From contig JAFDZP010000002.1 of the NCBI GenBank assembly GCA_018266835.1, positions 138,419 to 202,418 on the forward strand: a stretch of DNA of 64,000 nucleotides, given 5' to 3'. Each line of letters opens with the position of its first letter. Position 1 is the first letter of the stretch. The stretch comes from Bacteroidota bacterium. Its GTDB lineage: Bacteria > Bacteroidota > Ignavibacteria > Tepidaquicellales > Tepidaquicellaceae. Below the pieces are notes generated by a model, which ran no database searches, had not been told where the DNA came from, and saw only the letters and a program-made list of their open reading frames with translations. Below are positions 8,105 to 17,058 of the stretch, in pieces. The translations under genes were made by a program, and so were the position numbers.

Positions 8105-9658
8105 TTGGAAACACTCGGCGCTATAGATATAGGCACAAACTCATTTCACTTAGTTGTTGCACAGATACACAGCAACAAAAGTTTTACAGTGCTTACAAAA
8201 GATAAAGAAGTTGTGCGGCTTGGAAATGCATCTAATGATATGAAGTACATCACTGAAGAAGCAATGCAGAGAGGTATTTCCGTTCTGAAAAGATTCAAGC
8301 TCGTTTGTCAGTCATTCGAAGTTGAAAAAATCCGTGCAGTTGCAACCAGCGCAACAAGAGAAGCTATAAATAAAGACGAATTCATAAGAAGAGTAAAGCA
8401 TGATACAGGAATTGAAATAGAAGTTATATCAGGAAACGAAGAAGCGCGCTTAATTTATCTTGGAGCACTACAGGCATTACCAATTTACAATGAAAAAGTT
8501 TTAGTAATCGATATCGGCGGCGGAAGTACTGAATTTCTTATTGGTAAAAGAGGAAATATAAAATATGCTAACAGCATAAAGCTCGGCGCAGTGAGAATGA
8601 CTCAGAAGTTTTTTCCTGATGATAAAGTAAAGAAGAGTTCAATTGAAGAAGCAAGATTATTTGTAAAAGGAGTTATTACTCAGGTTGTCCGTGAGATAAA
8701 AAATGAAGAGTATGATTTAGTAGTTGGAACATCAGGTACAATTTCCAATATAGGATTTTTAATCCGCGCAGACAATAAATTTGAGTTCGAAGACAATATC
8801 AGTATGAATAAATATTCATACGATAAATCAGGGATGGAATCTGCCGTCAAGAAAATTTTAAAAGCGGAAAATCATAACGAGAGGCTGAAAATTCCCGGCA
8901 TTGACCCCAAGCGTGCCGATATTATAACTGCGGGAGCAATTATCCTTGAGCAGATTTTTGAAGAACTGAAATTCAAAAAACTTACTGTTTCCAGTTACGC
9001 TCTTAGAGAAGGAATAATCTTCGATACCATTTCAAATTTTGCAGGAGATGATTTAACCAGCCACTTATCGAACGTTAGATACAAAAGCGTAATAGGTCTC
9101 GGTGAAAAAATGAAGTTCGACGGCAAACATGCTGAACAGACACGAAGCATTGCAGTTAAAATTTTTGATTTCCTTGGAGAGAAGTATTCAATGACTGAAA
9201 ACGATGAAGAGTGCCTTGAAGCCGCATGTTTATTGCATGATGTAGGATATTACATTTCACACTCGCAGCATCACAAACATTCATATTACTTAATAAGAAA
9301 TTCCGAGCTGCTCGGCTTCAATGAAAACGAAATTGAACTCATTGCAAACGTTGCCCGCTATCACAGGAAGTCACATCCAAAGATGAAGCATGAGAATTTC
9401 AATAAACTTGATGTGGAAATGCAGGAGAAGATTAGAAAGCTTGCAGGAATTTTACGAATTGCGGACACTCTGGATAGAAGCCACAAATCACTTGTGAATA
9501 ACCTTGGAATTAAAATAGAAGACAAAACACTTGTAATCACAATCGGAACAAAAAATAATACTGAACCAACTCTTGAAATGTGGGGAGTGAATCTGCGAAA
9601 GGATTTATTCGAGCAGTCTTTCGGACTGGAACTCAAAATTGTGTTCCAGCCCGTTTAA
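8105..9658 (+). CDS. Ppx/GppA exopolyphosphatase/guanosine pentaphosphatase with HD-like C-terminus
   Basis: A 517-residue ASKHA-fold phosphatase. GAIDIGTNSFHLVV near residue 5 and VIDIGGGSTEFLIG near residue 140 are the two phosphate-binding loops of the Ppx/GppA family, which hydrolyse polyphosphate or pppGpp. After about residue 330 comes an HD-type helical domain with ACLLHDVGYYISHSQHHKHS and RYHRKSHPK, as in full-length E. coli Ppx and GppA. The TTG start is used because the first catalytic loop follows at once. It is the last gene of the plus-strand run. Ppx and GppA activity cannot be separated by sequence alone. Confidence 0.9.
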   Translation: METLGAIDIGTNSFHLVVAQIHSNKSFTVLTKDKEVVRLGNASNDMKYITEEAMQRGISVLKRFKLVCQSFEVEKIRAVATSATREAINKDEFIRRVKHDTGIEIEVISGNEEARLIYLGALQALPIYNEKVLVIDIGGGSTEFLIGKRGNIKYANSIKLGAVRMTQKFFPDDKVKKSSIEEARLFVKGVITQVVREIKNEEYDLVVGTSGTISNIGFLIRADNKFEFEDNISMNKYSYDKSGMESAVKKILKAENHNERLKIPGIDPKRADIITAGAIILEQIFEELKFKKLTVSSYALREGIIFDTISNFAGDDLTSHLSNVRYKSVIGLGEKMKFDGKHAEQTRSIAVKIFDFLGEKYSMTENDEECLEAACLLHDVGYYISHSQHHKHSYYLIRNSELLGFNENEIELIANVARYHRKSHPKMKHENFNKLDVEMQEKIRKLAGILRIADTLDRSHKSLVNNLGIKIEDKTLVITIGTKNNTEPTLEMWGVNLRKDLFEQSFGLELKIVFQPV

Positions 9659-9672
9659 TTTTTTTCTTTCTA

Positions 9673-10716
9673 TTAAGCTACTTTATAGCCGCGTAAGAAT
9701 CTTTCCATCTTTGCTTTATTCTTGGAAGCTTTCAGGAATGCAGCATTCATTTCTTTGAATGATTTCTTTCTCTTATAAATCAGCTCATCTATTATTTCAT
9801 AAGCATTATTATCGGATATAAAATTACTATAGTATGCCTGAACAAGTTCGCTGGCAAGTTTTGCCTTATTATCCATCACTTCAACTAAGCGCTCCGACGG
9901 AGAATCTTTTGTACCGTCAAAATAAATTATATTAAAATAACCTCCGACTCCCATATTAAATCTTGCAGCAGCATTCGTTGCGCGAATCAGCTGAATTATC
10001 CCTTCAACTCTGTCAATTTTATTTCTTCTCTCATCAAGAGTTTTTACTCCTGAATAAGCTGCAAAAATAATCTGCGATGCATCAGAGCCTGAGCCGACTG
10101 TTTCAAAAATACTCGGCACTAAATCACACGTCATATCTGTTTTCAAGTTAAGCTTAAAAATTTTAAACTCCCCTGTTTCATCAAATCCGCAGATAATAGC
10201 TGCATTGAGAAAAATTCCGTCCGCCTCTTCTGCATCCTTCCAGTTAATTAATCCGAAGACTTTATCCTTAACATCTTTCTGGGAAATTTCAATTTTTTTA
10301 TCTTCTTCCTTATTGTAAAATCCCTGATTGAAATCCTTGCTTTCAAAACTGAAATATCCTTTTATTATATCGTTCACGTGTCTGTGTTTCACTTTCATCA
10401 TTTCTTCAAAACCTATCTGAGCAATTTCATCAATTGTTTTTAAGTGGTCTATTCTTTCCTTCGTTTTGTTTTTCAGCTCTTCGTATTCTTTTAATAATCG
10501 TGTCTTCATCCCTTTACGGATTTCATCGCCAATTGCAGTTGTACCCGTTCCGCCGTATAATACTTCAAGCTTTACATTTTTTCTTATAGCTGTAGGAACT
10601 ATCTGCTGGATTTTATCAGAAGACATCATTCTTCTCACGTCTCCGATAGTCGTCTGCTCATCACAGCACATTGCCCCTGTGTTTTTATCGAACTTAATTG
10701 CGTTGATTACTGTCAT
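9673..10716 (-). CDS. Proteasome-like Ntn-hydrolase, predicted active subunit
   Basis: A 347-residue protein I read as a divergent member of the proteasome beta/HslV superfamily. After Met removal the N-terminus is Thr (residue 2), followed by NAIKFDKNTGAMCCDE with Asp19 and DKIQQIV with Lys35. The Asp-to-Lys spacing of 16 equals that of Asp17 and Lys33 in proteasome subunits. A GSGS at 208-211 matches the loop containing catalytic-site Ser129. About 80 extra residues (roughly 75-165) are inserted compared with a normal subunit. It starts by a 4-base ATGA overlap with its inactive-looking paralogue. Assignment rests on motif reading; an archaeal Connectase-like ligase or another proteasome homologue is the main alternative. 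Confidence 0.68.
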   Translation of the reverse strand: MTVINAIKFDKNTGAMCCDEQTTIGDVRRMMSSDKIQQIVPTAIRKNVKLEVLYGGTGTTAIGDEIRKGMKTRLLKEYEELKNKTKERIDHLKTIDEIAQIGFEEMMKVKHRHVNDIIKGYFSFESKDFNQGFYNKEEDKKIEISQKDVKDKVFGLINWKDAEEADGIFLNAAIICGFDETGEFKIFKLNLKTDMTCDLVPSIFETVGSGSDASQIIFAAYSGVKTLDERRNKIDRVEGIIQLIRATNAAARFNMGVGGYFNIIYFDGTKDSPSERLVEVMDNKAKLASELVQAYYSNFISDNNAYEIIDELIYKRKKSFKEMNAAFLKASKNKAKMERFLRGYKVA

Positions 10717-11747
10717 ATTTTGTACCCCCTGAGATAAAGACTTAAGTCTTCTTTGTTTTTGCAGCCTGCATACATTTCTTTTTCAAGATCGTCAATTTTA
10801 GGTTTCGATTTTGAAAAGAAAATTTTATCTATAAGGTTAAAACATGTTTCTTTTTTCAGGTAGCCTTTATCATAAGCTGATACAATTTCTTTAGTAATTT
10901 GAGCAGTATCTCCCGTGATTTCCGTTAATCTCTCTTTGTGATTTTTTCCTTTACCATTGAGGTAAAGAATATTATAGTAACCGCCTATCTCGTTATTTTT
11001 TTCCAGAGAATAGTTTGTACCTCTTATCAATTCAACTAATCCAAAGACTTTATCAATGCCGTCTCTGCGCTCATTTAATGCAAGTGAATTTATAAGATTG
11101 GAGAAATATAACGAAGTGGATGTTGAACCTGCGCCGAGCGCATTATACAATCCTGTTGAAAGGTAAAACTGAGTTGAGCCTCCGTAAAAATCAAACGAAG
11201 CATATCCATTGGTCATATCTGTTCCGACAACCATACCGGAGTTATCAAAAATATCTTTACATCCGGCAGCGCCGTCGTTAGTCATTATCTTCAGCGCCTT
11301 GCTTATAACTTTCTCTTCTTTAATCTCTATCTTCTTTTCATCAATCATATAAAAACCTCTAATAAGGTCTTCCCCCGTAAATCCGAAAAGACCATAGAGC
11401 TTCTTATCAACTTTATCTCTGCAGACTTCCTGAAAAGTTATGAAAGCAATCCGCGCAATTTCCTCAACGGAGTTAAATCCGTCCTTGGCATCATTCGTTC
11501 TTTTATATACTTTGTATTTTTTTTCAATTGCCTGTTTCGTCTTTACAATAACTTCATTTGTAAAAGCGATTGCACCGGTACCGCCATAGATTGCTTCAAT
11601 TCCGAATTCATTACTGATTTCATCGGAGAGAAGTGACTGAAGAGAATCGGCTATCTGCGCCCTGCGCCTGCCCAGAATATAATATTCTTCGTCAGTGATT
11701 ATTGCCCCCGAATAACCATTGAACTTTAAGGAATTGACTAATCCCAT
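10713..11747 (-). CDS. Proteasome-like Ntn-hydrolase paralogue, predicted inactive
   Basis: A 344-residue paralogue of the following gene. Shared features are NSLKFNGYSGAIITDE, YGGTG, GAGSTSTS, IDKVFGLVELIRGTN, GGYYNILYLNG and a terminal YLRGYK. Residue 2 is Gly rather than Thr, and the residue aligned with the catalytic Lys is Ser35, although Asp19 is kept. It therefore probably lacks peptidase activity and may serve as a structural or regulatory partner, as in mixed proteasome rings. It is transcribed first of the two, 15 bases after the enoyl-CoA hydratase-family gene. Partner function is inference. Confidence 0.66.
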   Translation of the reverse strand: MGLVNSLKFNGYSGAIITDEEYYILGRRRAQIADSLQSLLSDEISNEFGIEAIYGGTGAIAFTNEVIVKTKQAIEKKYKVYKRTNDAKDGFNSVEEIARIAFITFQEVCRDKVDKKLYGLFGFTGEDLIRGFYMIDEKKIEIKEEKVISKALKIMTNDGAAGCKDIFDNSGMVVGTDMTNGYASFDFYGGSTQFYLSTGLYNALGAGSTSTSLYFSNLINSLALNERRDGIDKVFGLVELIRGTNYSLEKNNEIGGYYNILYLNGKGKNHKERLTEITGDTAQITKEIVSAYDKGYLKKETCFNLIDKIFFSKSKPKIDDLEKEMYAGCKNKEDLSLYLRGYKI

Positions 11748-11762
11748 TTAAGTGTGTTTAAT

Positions 11763-12602
11763 TTATTTTGTCTTTCTAACTTTTTTGTAGTTTATTTTTC
11801 TCTTCTCGTTAAAAGCAGAAATACCTTCCTTCACTTCGGCAGAATGATTATGAATGGAGAGCCAGTCCCTAGCGTGACCGATTGTAGTATGCCATGAAAC
11901 ATCTCTCCAGTAATTGAGCTGCTGCTTTGCATAACGCAGACACTCAGGCAGTTTATTGAAAAGTTTTTCAGCCATTACATCAACTGCAGCATCAAGCTCG
12001 TCATAAGGGACAACCTGATTTACAAGTCCCCAGTCAAGCGCTTTTAATGCAGGGATTTCCTCACATAAAAATAAGATCTCGCGGGCACGTCTGTCTCCGA
12101 CAAGCAGCGGTAAAAATTGAGTAGCGCCTGCAGCAGCTACGCTTCCGCGCGCAGCGCCGACTTGTCTTATAATAATGTGGTCAGCAGCTATTGCAAGGTC
12201 GCAGCTCATGTTAAGCTCGTTCCCGCCGCCAACTACCATTCCGTTAAGTCTTGCAATGGTTGGCTTTCCTAAGTTACGCATTACTTCATGGAGCTGTATG
12301 AATTCATACATCCATTTATAGTAGTCATTCGGATTTCCTAAGAAATATTTTTGCTGCTCATCAAGGTCAGCACCTGTTGAAAAAGCGCGCTTGCCTGTTC
12401 CGGTAAGGACAACGACTGCGATGTTATCATCCCATGCTGCATCTTTAAAGCAGGCAGTGAGTTCCTGAATTGTCTGCAAATCTAAGCAATTCAGCTTCTT
12501 TTCGCGGTTAATTGTGATTGTAGCTTTGTAACTCTTCTTTGTGTAAATTAAAGTTTTTAATTTAGACTTCTTTGGTAAGTAAGATTGAAATTTTTCGGTC
12601 AT
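11763..12602 (-). CDS. Enoyl-CoA hydratase/isomerase family protein
   Basis: A 279-residue crotonase-fold protein. The oxyanion-hole segments are visible as KRAFSTGADLDEQQ (about 70-85) and ARLNGMVVGGGNELNMSCDLAIAAD (about 115-140), and the C-terminus has the SAEVKEGISAFNEKRK motif. The late part RQVGAARGSVAAAGATQFLP followed by VGDRRAREILFLCE is closer to MenB-like and ring-hydrolase branches than to simple beta-oxidation hydratases, but the substrate cannot be assigned. It lies just upstream of the Ntn-hydrolase pair and is probably in the same operon, a linkage without an obvious explanation. Confidence 0.85.
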   Translation of the reverse strand: MTEKFQSYLPKKSKLKTLIYTKKSYKATITINREKKLNCLDLQTIQELTACFKDAAWDDNIAVVVLTGTGKRAFSTGADLDEQQKYFLGNPNDYYKWMYEFIQLHEVMRNLGKPTIARLNGMVVGGGNELNMSCDLAIAADHIIIRQVGAARGSVAAAGATQFLPLLVGDRRAREILFLCEEIPALKALDWGLVNQVVPYDELDAAVDVMAEKLFNKLPECLRYAKQQLNYWRDVSWHTTIGHARDWLSIHNHSAEVKEGISAFNEKRKINYKKVRKTK

Positions 12603-12765
12603 ATTGTTGGTTAAATAATATAAGTAACAATTTACGGATAAAAAATTAAAGTTCTAAATTATTACATATCCAAAAAAATTTACCTCAGTACTAATTACTT
12701 GACTTATGCTGAGGTTTTATATAATTTATTCTTGATTCATTTAAAGCAAAATTAACAGAGGTAAA

Positions 12766-14157
12766 ATGGAAAATTTTGATGATCTCGACTACTACGACTC
12801 GAACAATAAAAACGACGACGAAAAAAAGAGAATATCCAAATTAGAAGAAGAAACACTAAGCAACTTAGACGCGGAAAATCTTGAAGAATTAGTAAACCTT
12901 TATTTCGATAAGGGCAACTTCGATAAAGCACTAAACTACGTAAACGTACTACTTGATTTATATCCATACTCTACAGATTCCTGGCATAAAAAAGCTCTTA
13001 TTTTAGACGGATTAGGCAGATATGATGAAGCTATCGAATACTTCGATAAGGCTTTAACATTGAATCCCACCGATATTGACCTTTATATCAATAAAGGAAT
13101 TGCATTGGATAATTCAGAAAATCACGAGAAGGCAATTCTGAATTTTCAGAAGGCGCTTTCATTCAATCCTGAAAATCTTGATGCAATGTTCAATCTTGGA
13201 TTAACTTACGAGAAGACAGAAAAATTTACTGAAGCATGTGAGTGCTTCGAAAAAATTATAAAGCTTTATCCTGAAAACATCGATGCTTATTATGAGCTCG
13301 GCTACTGCTATGATTTTCTTGAGAGATTAGACGAGTCTCTTGTTGCATACGATGCGCACTTGGATAAAAATCCGCTGAACTTCAACTGCTGGTATAATAA
13401 AGGCATCGTTCTTAACAGAATGGGACGTTATATGCAGGCAATTGAAAATTATGAGATGTGCTTAGCCATTAAGAGCAACTTTGCTCCTGCATGGTATAAC
13501 TGCGGAAACGCATATGCATCCGTGGGAAGATTTTATAAGGCAATTGAGTATTATAAAATTTCGCTTCAGTATAAAAAAGATAATGCATTCGCATTGCAGA
13601 ATATCGGCAACTCATATGAGGAAATCGGAGAGTATGAAGAATCGATAAAGTATTTTTCAGATGCAATTAAATATGATGTAAAAAATTACGAGTCGTTCTA
13701 CGGCCGCGGCAACTGTTACTTTAATCTGAAGGAATATGAAAAGGCAATTGAAGATTTGAAATCTGCTCTTGTGCTTTGTAAAGATTATTCGGACATCTGG
13801 TACTTAAAGGGCGATGCTGAATTTGCATTGAACAGACTTGAAGATGCGAAGAAGAGCTATGAAACAGTTTTAAATCTTGACCCTGATAACTACGATGCAT
13901 GGTTTGATTACGGATGCGTTCTTTGCGATACAAAAGAATATGATGATGCAGTTAAGGCGCTTGATGAAAGCTTAAAATTAAATCCTTCATGGGCAGACCC
14001 GCATTTTGAAAAGGCAAAGATATATTTTTCAATCGGAGATCTTGAGCAGGGAGTATTTTCTTTAGAGCATGGATTTAAATTAAGTCCCGAAGAAAGATTT
14101 GAATACGACTTCAATAAAGACTGGAAAAAAATTCTTGAGTTTTTAACTGCAAGATAA
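12766..14157 (+). CDS. Tetratricopeptide repeat protein
   Basis: A 463-residue protein built of about eleven consecutive 34-residue TPR units (about 50-440), with recurrent motifs such as AIEYFDKALTLNPTDIDLYINKG. An acidic N-terminus (about 1-35) precedes the repeats. There is no signal peptide or membrane span, so a cytoplasmic protein-protein scaffold is expected. The ATG follows an AGAGGT sequence at 12757-12762. It is monocistronic, with a hairpin terminator downstream shared with the convergent ftsE-like operon. Partner unknown. Confidence 0.9.
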   Translation: MENFDDLDYYDSNNKNDDEKKRISKLEEETLSNLDAENLEELVNLYFDKGNFDKALNYVNVLLDLYPYSTDSWHKKALILDGLGRYDEAIEYFDKALTLNPTDIDLYINKGIALDNSENHEKAILNFQKALSFNPENLDAMFNLGLTYEKTEKFTEACECFEKIIKLYPENIDAYYELGYCYDFLERLDESLVAYDAHLDKNPLNFNCWYNKGIVLNRMGRYMQAIENYEMCLAIKSNFAPAWYNCGNAYASVGRFYKAIEYYKISLQYKKDNAFALQNIGNSYEEIGEYEESIKYFSDAIKYDVKNYESFYGRGNCYFNLKEYEKAIEDLKSALVLCKDYSDIWYLKGDAEFALNRLEDAKKSYETVLNLDPDNYDAWFDYGCVLCDTKEYDDAVKALDESLKLNPSWADPHFEKAKIYFSIGDLEQGVFSLEHGFKLSPEERFEYDFNKDWKKILEFLTAR

Positions 14158-14186
14158 ATTCAAAATAAAATTAAATATAAAAAGAA

Positions 14187-14211
14187 AAGGCGCAGAGTAT
14201 GCGCCTTTTTT
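14187..14211. terminator. Bidirectional rho-independent terminator
   Basis: Stem AAGGCGCA (14187-14194), loop GAGTA, and TGCGCCTT (14200-14207) followed by further T residues; the opposite strand reads TTCTTTTT after the same stem. It lies between the convergent TPR gene and the ftsE-like gene and can serve both. Confidence 0.85.
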
Positions 14212-14267
14212 GTAACACTTAAAATTTTTTGTTGTTCTCAATACCCACTACTCAATACTCAATACTA

Positions 14268-14936
14268 TCAAGACTTCAACCTCACCTCAAACAACTTCTT
14301 TTCTTTTATCTGAATAATTCTCTTATCCTTCATCTTCCTTACGATTTCAAAGTTATGCGTTGAAAGTATTACTGCCGTTCCGAATAAATTAATTTCATTT
14401 ATAAGTTTCAAAATCTCAACTGATACAAACGGGTCAAGGTTACCTGTCGGTTCATCGGCTATTAATGCAATCGGGTCATTTATAATTGCGCGGGCTATGG
14501 CTAGTCTTTGCTGCTCTCCGCCTGATAAATCGTATGGCATATCGTTAACTTTGTCTATAAGTCCAACCTTTGAAAGAACATCGTAAACTTTCTTCTTAAT
14601 ATACTCCTTCTTCAGTCCCTCTATATATAAAGGTATTGCAGCGTTTTCAAAAACGTTCCTGTCGTGCAGGATCTTAAAATCCTGAAATACTACTCCCAGC
14701 TTTCTTCTTAAAAATGGAATCTCCTTCTTCTCAATTCGTGACGAATTATAATTATCAATCACCATATTCCCTCTAGTTGGGAAGAGCTCAAGATAAATTA
14801 ACTTGAGCAAAGTACTCTTACCGATACCGCTCTCGCCCACAAGAAATACAAATTCACCTGCGTTAATTTTTAGTTCGATGTTATCGAAGACCTGCTTATT
14901 GGGATATGAATATGATACGTTCTGGAATTCTATCAT
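14268..14936 (-). CDS. ftsE: FtsE-like ABC transporter ATP-binding protein
   Basis: A 222-residue ABC ATPase. The Walker A motif GESGIGKST is at 34-42, the Q loop lies in VVFQDFKIL, the signature is LSGGEQQR, Walker B is IALIADEPTGNLDP and the switch histidine is in STHN. The FDNIELKINAGEFVFL opening, VFQDFKILHDRNVFENAA and short length are typical of FtsE, which with FtsX regulates peptidoglycan hydrolases at the division septum. No ftsX neighbour is present in the window, so LolD-type transport remains possible. Its ATG overlaps the pdxA stop by four bases. Confidence 0.82.
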   Translation of the reverse strand: MIEFQNVSYSYPNKQVFDNIELKINAGEFVFLVGESGIGKSTLLKLIYLELFPTRGNMVIDNYNSSRIEKKEIPFLRRKLGVVFQDFKILHDRNVFENAAIPLYIEGLKKEYIKKKVYDVLSKVGLIDKVNDMPYDLSGGEQQRLAIARAIINDPIALIADEPTGNLDPFVSVEILKLINEINLFGTAVILSTHNFEIVRKMKDKRIIQIKEKKLFEVRLKS

Positions 14937-15967
14937 GAGACTACAAATGAATTGCGGTTCTTTGCGATTTTCCTTGCAAGCTTTATTGCCTTAATCGTGC
15001 TTGTTGTATTTGCAACTCCCCTGCCTGCAATATCGAATGCAGTACCGTGGTCAGGAGACGTTCTGATAAAATCTAATCCTGCAGTGAAGTTAACACCTTT
15101 CTCGAATGCAATCATCTTGAACGGAATTAACCCCTGGTCGTGGTACATAGCAAAAGTTAAATCGTATTGTTTATATTTTCCTGTTGCAAAAAATCCGTCC
15201 GATGGGAAAGGTCCCTGTATGTTAAAACCGAAATCTCTTAACTCTTTTATTGCAGGGATAATAATTTCATCATCTTCTTTTCCTATCATTCCGCCATCGC
15301 CTGCATGCGGATTTAATCCAAGCACAGCTATCTTCGGCTCTATCTTCCTGAAATCTTTTATAAGAGAATTATTGATAAGAATAATTTTTTCAATCAGCAT
15401 TTCTCTTCCTATCTTGCCTGCAACTTTCTCTAATGGAATATGAATCGTAGCCAGAGAGACAGTTATTTTCTTCGAATACAGCAGCATTGCAGATGCGAAC
15501 GAATTCGATAACGAAGTCAGCATCTCAGTGTGCCCGTTGAACGCATATCCTCCTAAGTTAAACGCTTCTTTTGATATCGGCAAAGTAACCATTGCTTCGA
15601 CTTTCTTTTCAAGGCAGAGCTTTGCAGCTGCAGCGACACAGTCACCTGAATATTTTCCTGATGATTTGTTTATCTCACCAATCTTTACTTCAAACTTTTC
15701 TTTAATGGGAATTTCACAAAATAAATCGGACGGGATTTCATTAAGATTAAATATCTGCGCATAATAATCCAGAATTTTTTTTGAGCCTGCAACTTTAAGA
15801 TTGTAACTCGTAAACAAACTTGTCTCGTTATATATCTTCAGAATGATTTCAGGACCAATGCCGTTAGCATCGCCCATGGTTAATATTATTAACGGTTCGT
15901 TTGCCCTGTGCTCTTCTAAATTGGATTTTATTACGCTTACTAATTTCATTTTTGTTGGTTCAATCAA
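14933..15967 (-). CDS. pdxA: 4-hydroxythreonine-4-phosphate dehydrogenase
   Basis: A 344-residue enzyme of vitamin B6 synthesis that oxidises 4-phosphohydroxy-L-threonine with NAD(P). The opening TMGDANGIGPEIILK has Ala where most homologues have Pro. The substrate and metal-binding histidines lie in FNGHTEML, LNPHAGDGGMIG and AMYHDQGLIPFK, and RTSPDHGTAFDIAG is near the C-terminus. Met7 is an alternative start; the first seven residues are not conserved in type. It is followed, with a 4-base overlap, by the ftsE-like gene. Confidence 0.93.
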   Translation of the reverse strand: MIEPTKMKLVSVIKSNLEEHRANEPLIILTMGDANGIGPEIILKIYNETSLFTSYNLKVAGSKKILDYYAQIFNLNEIPSDLFCEIPIKEKFEVKIGEINKSSGKYSGDCVAAAAKLCLEKKVEAMVTLPISKEAFNLGGYAFNGHTEMLTSLSNSFASAMLLYSKKITVSLATIHIPLEKVAGKIGREMLIEKIILINNSLIKDFRKIEPKIAVLGLNPHAGDGGMIGKEDDEIIIPAIKELRDFGFNIQGPFPSDGFFATGKYKQYDLTFAMYHDQGLIPFKMIAFEKGVNFTAGLDFIRTSPDHGTAFDIAGRGVANTTSTIKAIKLARKIAKNRNSFVVS

Positions 15968-15981
15968 TTAATTCATTAACA

Positions 15982-16473
15982 TTATTCTGCATCTTCATTT
16001 ACTTCTTCGTCAGCTACTTCACTCTTTTTTGATTTTCTTTTTGCTTTCACGGGCTTATCACTTGTCGTCTCATCGACTTCAGTCACATCAGCATCAGCTT
16101 TTTTACTTGTCTTCCTTACAGGCTTTGGTTCGTCTTTAACTTCGGTCACTTCGGCATCTGCCCAGAGACCTTCAAGATTATAAAACTTTCTTGACTCGGT
16201 TAAAAATATATGAACAACAACATCTACGAAGTCTAAAAGCACCCAGTTCATATTACTCATTCCCTCGTTATGCCAGGGCTTCTCATCAATTTTTTTTGTT
16301 TCTTTTGAAATATGGTCGGCAATCGCCTTCACCTGTGTATCCGATGAAGCGGAAGCAATAACGAAGTAATCCGAAATGTTTGTTAAATTTCTTATATCAA
16401 GTATCTTTACATCCTCACCTTTTTTATCAAGTATAAGCTGCGAGATTTTTTTTGCAAGTGCGGTAGATTTCAT
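15982..16473 (-). CDS. rsfS: Ribosome silencing factor with charged C-terminal tail
   Basis: Residues 1-110 are a RsfS/Iojap domain: KILDIRNLTNISDYFVIASASSDTQVKAIADHI, the PWHNEGMSNMNWVLLDFVDVVVHIF core and the terminal YNLEGLW. RsfS binds ribosomal protein uL14 and blocks subunit joining when nutrients are short. The family normally ends about there. Here about 50 further residues (112-163) are Lys, Glu, Asp, Thr and Val-rich, with KRKSKK and VTEV repeats, and probably disordered. It begins one base after the LytR_C gene stop, a common neighbour of rsfS. Confidence 0.92.
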   Translation of the reverse strand: MKSTALAKKISQLILDKKGEDVKILDIRNLTNISDYFVIASASSDTQVKAIADHISKETKKIDEKPWHNEGMSNMNWVLLDFVDVVVHIFLTESRKFYNLEGLWADAEVTEVKDEPKPVRKTSKKADADVTEVDETTSDKPVKAKRKSKKSEVADEEVNEDAE

Positions 16474-16947
16474 TTATTTTTTTTCTTTTTCTAAAAATGG
16501 TTTTAAATTCTTAAAATCTTTTCCTATCACAACTGTTGCATCAAGGTAAAGACTTTTATTTATTTGCTGTGTAATACTGTTCTCACTCACTCCCAGCGCC
16601 GAAGCAACTGCAAGCGCAATTTTCTTATCGCCTTTCCTGTCAATGATAGTCGTCTTTTCAATATCTTTGTATTTGCTGTTACCCATATCAACAACATCAA
16701 ATCCTTTTTTTCTGAGGTACTCAGTAAACTTAGATGCAACGCCCTGCTCATTCGTTCCGTTCTGCACATCAAGCTGCGCAGTAAGGTTGGGTTGATTCGT
16801 AACTTTATTTGTATCTGTTATCTGTACGCTGGATTTATCTTTGGACTTGAGCGAGTTTGTGACGAGCGAGAAGGTCAAATATCCGACGACTGCAATAAGA
16901 ATAATTATTACTGCATTAAGAATGTAGTTAAGAAAATTTTTCTTCAT
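16474..16947 (-). CDS. LytR C-terminal domain protein, membrane anchored
   Basis: A 157-residue protein with one N-terminal membrane span (about 8-30) and a periplasmic LytR_C domain from about residue 57: LDVQNGTNEQGVASKFTEYL, then KKGFDVVDMGNSKY, IDRKGD and the terminal LDATVVIGKDFKNL. This domain commonly occurs after LytR-CpsA-Psr enzymes or alone beside rsfS. It lacks the LCP catalytic domain, so it probably binds cell-wall components. It is directly adjacent to rsfS and pdxA in one operon. Confidence 0.83.
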   Translation of the reverse strand: MKKNFLNYILNAVIIILIAVVGYLTFSLVTNSLKSKDKSSVQITDTNKVTNQPNLTAQLDVQNGTNEQGVASKFTEYLRKKGFDVVDMGNSKYKDIEKTTIIDRKGDKKIALAVASALGVSENSITQQINKSLYLDATVVIGKDFKNLKPFLEKEKK

Positions 16948-17000
16948 TTAAGAAGTCTTGTGTAAAATTATTTATAAGAAGATGTATTTTTTTCTGAAAT

Positions 17001-17033
17001 AAAAAAACCGGAACAAAAACAATTTCCGGTTTT
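17001..17033 (-). terminator. Rho-independent terminator after the 17059-17538 gene
   Basis: Inverted repeat AAAACCGGAA (17004-17013) and TTCCGGTTTT (17024-17033) with A/T runs on both sides. It separates the secreted hypothetical gene from the LytR_C operon on the minus strand. Confidence 0.75.
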
Positions 17034-17058
17034 AAACTTTGATGATATTTAATAATTT

